A stretch of 64,000 bases of DNA, taken from NCBI GenBank assembly GCA_049517675.1, contig JBEKRV010000001.1, positions 104,884-168,883 on the forward strand. Direction: 5' to 3'. This stretch comes from Bog-756 sp049517675. Its GTDB lineage: Bacteria > Actinomycetota > Acidimicrobiia > Acidimicrobiales > RAAP-2. The position numbers and the translations under genes were made by a program. This document shows, in pieces, positions 35,101-42,572 of the stretch (the stretch's first letter is position 1; each line of letters opens with the position of its first letter). Below the pieces are notes generated by a model. The model did no database searches, was not told the DNA's origin, and worked only from the letters and a program-made list of their open reading frames with translations.

Positions 35101-35694
35101 ATGAGTACCTTCTCAATCGCCTCGATAGTCGAAGGTCATGGCGAAGTAGATGCTCTTCCGATTCTTGTCAGGAGGATCGGGGCACGTATCGCAGGAGTCG
35201 AAAGTTTGAACCTGCCTCGACCTTTCCGCGTGCCACGGGACAGGCTCCTGAAGGATGACGTGCTGGAAACGACGGTCGTTGCGGTTGGAAAGAGGCTTGG
35301 CGATGATCCGGGTGGCGTGCTGGTGCTCATCGATGCCGACGATGATTGTCCAGCGGCCCTAGGGCCGGAATTGATGGAGCGTGCCCAGGGCGCTCTTCCT
35401 CGCGGAAAAGTTGTTGTAGTTCTAGCCAACATGGAGTACGAGGCTTGGTTCCTTTCCTGCGCTACATCGCTGGCCGGTCATCGCAATCTTCCAAGCGATC
35501 TGCGAGAGCCAGCCGATCCGGAGTCGATCCGCGGGACGAAGGAATGGCTCTCCCGGGCCATGCCTTCTGGCAAGGCATACTCATCGAGCGTTGATCAGCC
35601 AGCTCTCACTGCACGCATGGATCTCGATCTTGCCCGCAGCCGCTCAGGCTCATTTGACAAGCTTTGGCGTGCACTGGAGAGTCTCTGCTCGTGA
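35101..35694 (+). CDS. DUF4276 family protein (TOPRIM-like), partner of the AAA ATPase
   Basis: 197 aa from the ATG at 35101 (a TTG at 35089 is in frame). N-terminal SIASIVEGHGEVDALPILVRRI and LVLIDADDDCP give the conserved acidic pattern of DUF4276, thought to be related to TOPRIM nuclease folds. ANMEYEAWFL is a further family motif. Directly downstream of an OLD-like ATPase, it probably forms a two-gene defence module in which the ATPase senses and this protein is the effector (inference). It shares the lower GC of its partner. Confidence 0.82.
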   Translation: MSTFSIASIVEGHGEVDALPILVRRIGARIAGVESLNLPRPFRVPRDRLLKDDVLETTVVAVGKRLGDDPGGVLVLIDADDDCPAALGPELMERAQGALPRGKVVVVLANMEYEAWFLSCATSLAGHRNLPSDLREPADPESIRGTKEWLSRAMPSGKAYSSSVDQPALTARMDLDLARSRSGSFDKLWRALESLCS

Positions 35695-35819
35695 ACCCGG
35701 CCGCAAAGTAGTGCGACGTGGCAACCTCCTGTCACTGCTTTGCTCACTCAACAGCCCGCCTCCTGACAATGGGGCAGCAGACCTGTAACGTCACCAAACG
35801 ACCGCTGACAGCTTCGGAC

Positions 35820-36107
35820 TCAAGGGCCCGTGCTTTGGATCCACGAATCCCCATCCCAGTAGCGCTTGCCGACTCTCCAGAGATCTCGGTACCAGCCAGG
35901 CGAAGTTGACGGCGGGGCCGGTTTCGACGGTGCGTTATCGGCCCTTGGGGGCACCCTGTCCCGACGGTCGACTTCGTTGGTTCCCGATCGCCACCGATCA
36001 CCGCCGTGCTTGATGCCGGCGGCACCAATGGCTCGGCCTGACGGATAGAGGAAGGCGAAGAAGCCGACTAATCCGAGGATGAACAGAACTCCGATGTCAC
36101 CGTACAC
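35820..36107 (-). CDS. Small DUF2510 membrane protein at the right end of the element
   Basis: 95 aa with the GTG at 36107. One membrane segment at the N-terminus (IGVLFILGLVGFFAFLYPSG), a charged proline-rich linker, then a C-terminal DUF2510 motif (PGWYRDL...RYWDGDSW), a short tryptophan-rich module common in actinobacterial membrane proteins. The same frame stays open to 36230, through the terminal repeat; a start there is conceivable but no ribosome binding site is apparent. Function unknown. Confidence 0.6.
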   Translation of the reverse strand: MYGDIGVLFILGLVGFFAFLYPSGRAIGAAGIKHGGDRWRSGTNEVDRRDRVPPRADNAPSKPAPPSTSPGWYRDLWRVGKRYWDGDSWIQSTGP

Positions 36108-36184
36108 TCCCGCCGTCGTGAAGCCGAATCTACCGCCGTGCAAGCTGCAAGGCACCGGGCACGAGATCCAGCAACCAACCCAAC

Positions 36185-36227
36185 TGTCCGGCCTCCGGCC
36201 ATGGTGGGCGGTCCTGTGTACCTGGCC
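36185..36227 (-). repeat. Right terminal inverted repeat
   Basis: Ends CGGTCCTGTGTACCTGGCC, the exact reverse complement of the left end (17355-17373); inward of that it is imperfect (36/43 overall). Confidence 0.93.
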
Positions 36228-36244
36228 CACAAAGTCATTATCCG
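36228..36244. repeat. Right target-site duplication
   Basis: CACAAAGTCATTATCCG, identical to 17338-17354. The restored empty site would be the tRNA-Arg CCA end followed by this sequence and then AACGCTCGG. Confidence 0.92.
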
Positions 36245-36311
36245 AACGCTCGGCCCCAACCAGTGCCGGTCGCCTACTTTGGGCTGCTGATCACACCTCG
36301 AGAGGGAGCGG

Positions 36312-36907
36312 TCACAGCAGGATTTCCAGTGCCTGTCGCAGTGCAGGCTCGGTGCGGGAGAATCTCTGGCCAGCTCGATCAGCTGGGCTGGGCTGCGGCC
36401 CGGGCGGCCGAGCCAGAGCCGCAGGGCCTCCCGGACGACCTCGCTGCCTTCGAGGTGGCGAAGGCGGACGACATCGACCAGGGACCGTTCTGCCGGGTAC
36501 AGCCCGATGGGCCGACGGGCACCGACGTTCAGCTCCTCGCGCCCCAGGTCGAACGTCGGGGGGTCGAACTGGTGGATGCGAGACGGCGCCTGGAGCGCTG
36601 GGCGAGTGCTTCATCGGGGGATGGCGATGTCGATGGCGGCCGGAATGGCCTCGATCAGGCCGTGGCGAGCGAGCACGGTCTCCAGGCACAGCGTGGCGTG
36701 CGGGACTCGCTCGGCGATCTCGATCAGGTCGGAGTCGGCGGGCGGCGCGTCGGCCCAGCGGTAGACGCCCCCGCCGAGCGCGAAGATCTCCCCGCTGTCG
36801 CGCATGGCGTACAGGCGCCTGTCACCAACACCGGCCCGCTTGGCCTCGCCGTAGGTGAACGTGTCGCCCAGCTGCTCTCGGAGATCCGAGGCTCCGATCG
36901 TATCCAT
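36312..36907 (-). pseudogene. AbiEi-like antitoxin-type gene with two frameshifts
   Basis: Starts ATG at 36907 with the AbiEi-type winged-HTH N-terminus (MDTIGASDLREQLGDTFTYG, then RLYAMRDSGEIFALGGGVYR). The frame breaks at 36611 within a CCCCCG run. The following frame continues with IHQFDPPTFDLGREEL and RRPIGLYPAERSLVDVVRLR, as in the family. A second shift near 36360 is needed to reach EPALRQALEILL. No AbiEii toxin gene is adjacent. It could be a decayed gene or, less likely, sequencing errors in C-runs. It directly follows the right end of the element. Confidence 0.72.
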
Positions 36908-37081
36908 GGGAGGAAATCACACTCACATCTCGCCCATCTGGGTGGGATTCCCTTCGACCAGCTCCACTGCGATCGGCGGCGGGGCGATCAGGCGTGCTCG
37001 GGTAGTTCCCCAGCTTCGCGGGAACTGGCCGACGTGCCCACCAAGTGGGGCCCACGTCGTCTCGCGATGAAACCGCCGGGG

Positions 37082-38386
37082 TTACGCCACCTCGTTGAAG
37101 AGTTCGGACTGGACGCTGAGCGACGCCAGGTCAGCCGCCAGCGTTCCCGCCAACCAGCCCTCGCGGTCGGTAGCACGAGAACCCCGGTGGCCGAGATTCG
37201 GAAACAGTTCGGCGATCGCCTCGTCGGCTGCGTGCGCACGGGAGGCCAGGATGGGCACGAGTGCCTTGCCGTGCGTCTCCGCAGCCGCGGAGACAGTGGC
37301 CTCTCCGGCGGCCTCCAGACGATGGCCGATGCGGATGGCGAAGGCAACGAGGAACGACTGGCGGAATGACCGCGTCCGCGAACGCCCGTTGCCGTCAGTG
37401 CGCGATCCGGAGGCGGTCATCTGAGTAGTCGCTTGCACGAGGAGGGAAGTGAACAGCGTCTCGACGGTATCGAGATCGTCCTCGTGCCCGGCGACGGTCG
37501 CCAGGCCGAGTGGCTCCGTGAGCACCGACCGGCAACGGTTCACGACTGCCACCACGTGGAGAAGCTGCGCCTTGGCCGCCACATAGGGATCGTCGATCCA
37601 GACTCGTCGGACTGCAGCGTCCGATCGCCGCGCCGGATCAGACATGCCCACGACGGCGCGGTCGATGCTGTAGCGGCCCAGAAGCTCCTGTGCCTTGGCC
37701 GTGAGCGCCTCCGCCTCGTCGGGGAAGCCGGTTGACTCCGCCTTCGACAACAAATGACGGACCTTTTCGAGCACCCGCCCTGCCTGGGTGGCACGCGCCG
37801 GCGACCCGTTTGGGCCGGCGCCCGTACGGCACTCGGGCAGCGGAGGGAGATGGGAGAGCAACCCGATCACGCCGACAGCCGCCTCGACGTCATTGGGCCA
37901 AGTGGGGACGGCAGGGTCGATGCCCCAGCTCGCCGGCTCCAGAGAAGCCGCCTCGGCGGCCCACGCCGGATCGGCGAAGCCGTCCGCGCCCTCGCGCCAC
38001 GCCCGCTGGACAACGGCTACCACGACCTTCTTGCCGTTGGGGCTGCCCCGGCGGCCCACCAGACGCACGAGCTCGCCAGGACGCCAGTGTTCCGAGGCCT
38101 TGGCCAGAACCTCGTCCACCAGCATCTCCTCGAGCGCCCGGGCCACCATCTGCCGGCCCCCGGCCGTTGGCGGACCGCTTACCAGGAGCTCGAGCAGCTC
38201 GGCGACATCACCTCTCCGGTGGTACACCGCTTCAGCTGCCTCCCCCACGGCCATGGCGACACCGAACTCCCAGGCGACCGAGCGTCCCGAGTCATGACGG
38301 GCCCGCCCAGCCCCTGCGCTCGCCCGGCGCTGGCGCTCCCGCTTGGCCTTCTTCTTCTGCCGTCGCTCACGATTCTGCACACCCAT
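37082..38386 (-). CDS. DUF2786 domain protein
   Basis: 434 aa. Basic N-terminus (NRERRQKKKAKRERQRR). A DUF2786 segment lies near residue 205 (LEKVRHLLSKAESTGFPDEAEALTAKAQELLGRYSID), followed by a helical C-terminal region with RTRSFRQSFLVAFAIRIGHRL. DUF2786 proteins occur in actinobacteria and phages and have no assigned biochemical function. There is no membrane segment. Monocistronic as far as can be seen. Confidence 0.85.
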   Translation of the reverse strand: MGVQNRERRQKKKAKRERQRRASAGAGRARHDSGRSVAWEFGVAMAVGEAAEAVYHRRGDVAELLELLVSGPPTAGGRQMVARALEEMLVDEVLAKASEHWRPGELVRLVGRRGSPNGKKVVVAVVQRAWREGADGFADPAWAAEAASLEPASWGIDPAVPTWPNDVEAAVGVIGLLSHLPPLPECRTGAGPNGSPARATQAGRVLEKVRHLLSKAESTGFPDEAEALTAKAQELLGRYSIDRAVVGMSDPARRSDAAVRRVWIDDPYVAAKAQLLHVVAVVNRCRSVLTEPLGLATVAGHEDDLDTVETLFTSLLVQATTQMTASGSRTDGNGRSRTRSFRQSFLVAFAIRIGHRLEAAGEATVSAAAETHGKALVPILASRAHAADEAIAELFPNLGHRGSRATDREGWLAGTLAADLASLSVQSELFNEVA

Positions 38387-38724
38387 CTCGGGATGATCGC
38401 ATCCGGCTGTGTGGCACGGGTGGATGGGTGACGACCGTGGAGTCAGGCCAGTTCAAGCCGCCGGCTCAGCCGGACGAGCTGTCGGAGGACTGGCCCGGCT
38501 CCGGCCAGGGGCACCCGCGAATTCGTGGTCGGGCCGGGTGATACCCCAGTTCCGGACGCTTCCCCGGTCCCTGCCGTCGTCGCACACTCGCCCATCCGAC
38601 TCACGGTGCCACCCGGTGTCGTCCGGGCACCGATGGACCGACGGAACGCCACTCCGGACGCTGCCCGGCCGACGTGACGGCGAATACCCGCACGGCCCGT
38701 ACCGACCGGCCACCCCCTCCGGCG
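38387..38724. other. Interval without a recognised gene
   Basis: About 340 bp between two minus-strand genes. All frames contain only GC-driven open stretches without family motifs. I see no tRNA-like fold or clear terminator. Confidence 0.4.
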
Positions 38725-38982
38725 TCAGCCGACGAGAGCCGCTCCCCGGCGCTGCGCCTCGGCAAGTTGGTCGAGATGCGCCCCGAGGGCGGCGTCGCGC
38801 TTGGCACGCAGATCCGCCACGCGCATCATGGTGTCGGGATCGTGGATCGTGCCGGACTTGACCGCTCCGACGAACTCGTCGTGGTGCTCCATGTTCCGCT
38901 CGAGATAGTCGAGCAGTGAGCAGCGCAGCCTCAGCCGGACCAGATCCTCGTCGATTGCCATTTCCATCATCTGAACACTCAT
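38725..38982 (-). CDS. Small hypothetical protein, 85 aa
   Basis: Helical acidic protein starting MSVQMMEMAIDEDLVRLRLR and ending DQLAEAQRRGAALVG. The sequence pattern (LLDYLERNMEHHDEFVGAVKSG, DPDTMMRVADLRAKRD) suggests a two-helix soluble protein. Start choice is uncertain because several in-frame ATGs lie within 30 bp. No domain recognised, no neighbour in an operon. Confidence 0.5.
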   Translation of the reverse strand: MSVQMMEMAIDEDLVRLRLRCSLLDYLERNMEHHDEFVGAVKSGTIHDPDTMMRVADLRAKRDAALGAHLDQLAEAQRRGAALVG

Positions 38983-39193
38983 AACGACAAACTGCCACGG
39001 CCGGGATTCGGTCAACAGGGTCGAACGTCGCATGCGGACCGGGTCGAAAGTCCCATGCGGACTGATCGCGGAACGGGGACTCGACGTCCGTTCCGGCAAG
39101 GGGGACGGGAACCACGTCGGTTGCCCGACGAGGTTCCGACGGGTCGGAGAGCGCCCGTCGCGGAGCGTGATGCCTCCTCCGACCTCATAGGGC

Positions 39194-39337
39194 CTAGAGG
39201 CCGAATCCCCTCAAGAGGTGCCTGGTCATCCCGTTCGTGGTCCTGTACACCTTCCGGCGAACGACTCTCTTGCCGTACGCACCGGGGCCCTTGGCTGCGG
39301 CCTGGACGTTTCCGAGGTCCCGAGCGGCCCGGTACAT
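39194..39337 (-). CDS. Very small basic protein, 47 aa
   Basis: Reads MYRAARDLGNVQAAAKGPGA and then YGKRVVRRKVYRTTNGMTRH, ending RGFGL. The ATG at 39337 is preceded by CTCAGGAGCCAG with a well-placed AGGAG. The composition (11 basic residues, few acidic) and clean ends suggest a genuine micro-protein, possibly nucleic-acid or ribosome associated. I believe similar tiny proteins occur widely in actinobacteria, but no function is known to me. Confidence 0.6.
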   Translation of the reverse strand: MYRAARDLGNVQAAAKGPGAYGKRVVRRKVYRTTNGMTRHLLRGFGL

Positions 39338-39489
39338 CTGGCTCCTGAGTGAGCTCCGTCGTGCCATCCCATCACTCTTGTCCCGGCGGTCCCCACGCGC
39401 AATTTGGCAGGCTGCCGGTGCGATCCGGGTCGAGTCGGACTCGGTCGGAGCTGTCGATCCCGGCCCTCAGGACGGGAAGATCCCTGCCC

Positions 39490-40968
39490 TCAGGAGGGGA
39501 ACTGGACCCGCTGGGCCTGCTCCAGGAGCGCGGCGCGGTCGGCCGGGAGCAGGTAGCCGCCGGCGATCGCACGGTTGAGATCGGCGGTGTACGCGGCGAG
39601 GTATCCGTCCTTCGAGCCGTACAGGGCTTCCAGGGTCTGGGCGCTGAACGGATTGCTCGAGCCGAAGAGGCCGCAGAGTTCACTGGCGCCCTTCGGGGGT
39701 GCACCGCTCAGCGTGGAGACCGGCACGTCCACCGCCGGCGTGCGCACGCCACCCACCACGTTCCCGTGAGCGTCCAGGGCCAGCCGGGCCGGGTCGGTAT
39801 TCGAAAGGGTGAACGGCTTCGGGGACGGCGGTGCCGTGCCATGGTCCACCCACTTCAGGAAGGAGACGAACGCAGCCTGCGCCACCTGGTGCTGGGGTCC
39901 GTCATTGACCGGGGTGGTGCAGCCGAGGAAGCCGGCGCCCGCCCCCAGTTCGTAGGCGTCCGCGTGCGACGTACCCGCCACCTCCCAGGTCCGGATGTCG
40001 GTGGAGTCAGGTTGTTGTGCCCCGGCATATCCGAGTTGGATCAGGTCCGTCTGCGTCTCGAACATGAAGACTGGGACGTGGAGGTCGGTCCTGATCCGAA
40101 CGGGGTGCCCGGTGATCGCCGACGTGACGTCCTGATTGCCGAGGGGGACCGCCCCACCGCCGCGGGAGTGGATGAAGATGCCCTGGTAGGTGTGGTCGAC
40201 GGACTGGATGGTGTCGGCATAGGTGGTGAGGTAGAAGGCCGACTGCGATTCGCCGATGGCCAGGACATGCGAGGGTCGCAGCCCCCCGAGGATCGACGGG
40301 GCCGGCGTCCGCAGCGCCCGGCCGATCTGGGCGAAGATGTCGAGTGAGTACTGGTCGCCGGGGTGGTGCAGGCTCCCGTACCGTCCCGGGTCGATCTGCC
40401 TCAGGCCAGGACTCGATCCCGACCCGAGGATCGCCTTTCCGCCGTTCACACCCAGCGCCTGGGCGGAGACACCGACGTAGGCTGCGCCGGAATCCATGAG
40501 AGCCGGGTCGAGGTAGTCCCAATCGGGAGCCGTCTCGCCGGCTGACACGTTCATCCATTCGACGACGACATTGCCGTCGAACTTCGCCGGGTCGCTCGGG
40601 CGGCGCACCAGGATGCGGGTCCGATACGTCGCCGACCCGTCAACGGTGAAGGTCCACTGCCCGTCGGACGGAGTGGACGTGCTCGCGAAGGCGTACGCGG
40701 TCCCGGATGCGAAGTACTCCTTTTCGACGTATCCGTGGGCCGCCAGGTCGGAGGGATTGGCGGACAGGGGTTCGTCGATCTGTCCGACGTCAGGGGGCAC
40801 GCTGAAGGTGGCCGGTGCCTCCCACGCGGTGAACTGTGTCGGCGAGCGCCCGTCGGTCGAAGCACCGGCCGCACTCGCGACGCCCCCCACGCTGGCCGCG
40901 AGCATCCCGCCGACCGCGATGAGGAGGGCGCCCCGCCGGCTCATCTTTCGTACCGTACAATGATCCAT
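39490..40968 (-). CDS. Secreted alpha/beta hydrolase-domain esterase-like protein
   Basis: 492 aa with a Tat-like signal (MSRRGALLIAVGG followed by an Ala-rich cleavage region). A start at 40944 is equally possible. The body matches the large alpha/beta hydrolase family with nucleophile elbow GESQS (LAIGESQSAFYLTTYAD), an upstream VVVEWMNVSAGETAPDWDYL motif, and a late catalytic His candidate in VAGTSHADAYELG. Predicted exported esterase or lipase of unknown substrate. No linked genes on the same strand. Confidence 0.85.
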   Translation of the reverse strand: MDHCTVRKMSRRGALLIAVGGMLAASVGGVASAAGASTDGRSPTQFTAWEAPATFSVPPDVGQIDEPLSANPSDLAAHGYVEKEYFASGTAYAFASTSTPSDGQWTFTVDGSATYRTRILVRRPSDPAKFDGNVVVEWMNVSAGETAPDWDYLDPALMDSGAAYVGVSAQALGVNGGKAILGSGSSPGLRQIDPGRYGSLHHPGDQYSLDIFAQIGRALRTPAPSILGGLRPSHVLAIGESQSAFYLTTYADTIQSVDHTYQGIFIHSRGGGAVPLGNQDVTSAITGHPVRIRTDLHVPVFMFETQTDLIQLGYAGAQQPDSTDIRTWEVAGTSHADAYELGAGAGFLGCTTPVNDGPQHQVAQAAFVSFLKWVDHGTAPPSPKPFTLSNTDPARLALDAHGNVVGGVRTPAVDVPVSTLSGAPPKGASELCGLFGSSNPFSAQTLEALYGSKDGYLAAYTADLNRAIAGGYLLPADRAALLEQAQRVQFPS

Positions 40969-41229
40969 CTCGAGCTCTGGCCTCCCCCGGGGGCGGGGCC
41001 AGGCGTCGCCTGGTCCGAACCCAGTGGCAGGGTAGCGCCACGGGCGCCCGCGGGCTCCCGGAAGGAGGCCGGACCACGGAGGTGCCGACCGATCAGCCGG
41101 GTCTTCCCGACCGCACGGACCACCGCCGCCGGTGATCGGCCCGATGGTCCCACTTCCTCCGCTTCCGGAGGTGGTGTTGGCGAGGGCTCCGAAACGCCGA
41201 TCCCCCGGGGACCCGACCGTGCCGGGGGT

Positions 41230-41742
41230 TCATTCGGTCACCCAGCGCCCCCGGAGGTCCTCGAGCCAGCCCGGCAACTCGATCGGAGGATCGGGCAGTG
41301 CCTGCGCGCCCCGCTGCTCGAGCAGGCGCTCGAAGGACATGGGATCGTCCCCCCAACCCCGGGGATCCCCCATCATGACCTCGAAGAGCACCGCCCCCTC
41401 GGGCCCGGCCTCGAAGGGGCCGAAGGCGGCTCCCTGGGGCAGTTCGATGTGCGTCCCGGCGGGGCATCGTCGGTCGCCACAGCGGATCTCTCCTTCCAGC
41501 ACCATGACGACATGCGGGCTGAGGTGCCCATGTCGCCGCTGGATGACCCCTGGATCCCATCGCGCGTAGAGCGACAGATAGACCGGGTCGGCGGAGAACG
41601 CCAACCACTTCTCCCACACCGAGGCGACCGTGCCGTCGGCCAGCCGGACGGCGCGGACCTGCTGCCACGGGACGTCAGGATCGTCGAGATTGCGGAATGT
41701 CGGCTCGAGCCCGGGCACCTTCGGCCCGTCTACATCGTTCAC
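41230..41742 (-). CDS. Cupin-domain protein
   Basis: 170 aa with start at the GTG at 41742, which follows a strong GGGAGGTCCAC ribosome binding site; longer frames exist upstream. The cupin barrel shows HGHLSPHVVMVLEGEI and GTHIELPQGAAFGPFEAGPEGAVLFEV, with two histidines and a glutamate in the metal-binding positions. Small cupins serve as isomerases, dioxygenases or regulatory sensors, and the substrate cannot be deduced. Confidence 0.8.
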   Translation of the reverse strand: MNDVDGPKVPGLEPTFRNLDDPDVPWQQVRAVRLADGTVASVWEKWLAFSADPVYLSLYARWDPGVIQRRHGHLSPHVVMVLEGEIRCGDRRCPAGTHIELPQGAAFGPFEAGPEGAVLFEVMMGDPRGWGDDPMSFERLLEQRGAQALPDPPIELPGWLEDLRGRWVTE

Positions 41743-42048
41743 CGTGGACCTCCCGAACCGACCCATCGTGCCCCGGGTGGCACGAGCGTCGACGATAGTG
41801 CGGCGGTGCGCCTCGTCCATCGGGAGAGGACGGTGCATCCACGATGCCTACAGTGGATCGGCGGGACTGCACCTTGCGCCAGTCCCACGTGCCGTCGCGC
41901 CGGTGGCGGTCCGTCGGTACCGGCATCACTCCCCGGTCCGGCCGGCAACAACCGTCGCATCTCCGGCACCGGGACGACGTCGGCTCCACGGCGGTCGACG
42001 GGTGTCGGGTCCCGTGAGCGGGGAGTCGGTGTCTGCGAGGATCGTGGG

Positions 42049-42561
42049 GTGATCGTCAGACCCGCCACCGCCGACGACGCTCCCGCGATCGCGTCGCTCC
42101 TCAACGCGTTCTTGGCCACGACCACGACCGAATGGACGGAGACGCCCCAGACCGTGGACACCGTCCTGGTCTGGTTGGACGAACACGAGACGGTCCTGGT
42201 GGCCGACGAACGAGGCGAGGTGGTGGGCGTCGCTGCGTTCGGGTGGTTCCGCGACGCCATGAGACGACCGGGTTACCGGTTCACCGTCGAGCACACCGTC
42301 CACGTGCGCGAGGACCGATGGGGTACCGGTGTCGGCCGGGACCTCATGAACGCCCTCCTGGGCGCGGCGCGCCAAAGCGGCAAGCACGCGATGGTCGCCG
42401 CCATCGACAGTGCCAACGAGCCCTCGATCCGGTTCCACGAGCGGCTCGGCTTCGTCGAGGTGGGACGCATGCCCGAGGTGGGCGCCAAGTTCGGTCGGTG
42501 GCTCGACCTCGTCCTGCTGCAACTGCGCCTCGACGACCGCGCGACGCCTCCGGGCCGATAG
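42049..42561 (+). CDS. GNAT N-acetyltransferase (phosphinothricin-acetyltransferase-like)
   Basis: 170 aa from the GTG at 42049. Acetyl-CoA binding motif A is visible as VHVREDRWGTGVGRDLMNALL, and the C-terminal segment ANEPSIRFHERLGFVEVGRMPEVGAKFGRWLDLVLLQ is characteristic of the Pat/YncA branch, which acetylates small amines or amino-acid analogues. The actual substrate is unknown. It converges with the EAL-domain gene 12 bp downstream. Confidence 0.9.
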   Translation: MIVRPATADDAPAIASLLNAFLATTTTEWTETPQTVDTVLVWLDEHETVLVADERGEVVGVAAFGWFRDAMRRPGYRFTVEHTVHVREDRWGTGVGRDLMNALLGAARQSGKHAMVAAIDSANEPSIRFHERLGFVEVGRMPEVGAKFGRWLDLVLLQLRLDDRATPPGR

Positions 42562-42572
42562 CGGCCCGCTCT

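Larger units (their letters stand above)
17355..36227. mobile_element. Casposon-like self-synthesising transposon with defence cargo
   Basis: An 18,873-bp segment delimited by inverted terminal repeats and flanked by a 17-18 bp direct repeat starting at the 3' end of tRNA-Arg. It encodes Cas1, a diverged family B DNA polymerase, an HNH-like protein and HTH proteins, the gene set that defines casposons, with no CRISPR array and no cas2. Target choice (tRNA 3' end) and duplication length also resemble described casposons, in which Cas1 is the integrase. The remaining genes (NB-ARC/TPR, restriction-modification, AAA+DUF4276, Mom-like) look like defence and counter-defence cargo. The structure is seen directly in the sequence. 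Mobility and Cas1-dependence are inferred from the casposon family. The boundary can shift by 1-2 bp because duplication and repeat share bases. Confidence 0.9.

Noticed and set aside
39230..39260. TCCTGTACACC resembling the element's terminal repeat
   Set aside because: Only a partial match, lying inside the 47-residue gene; no flanking duplication.
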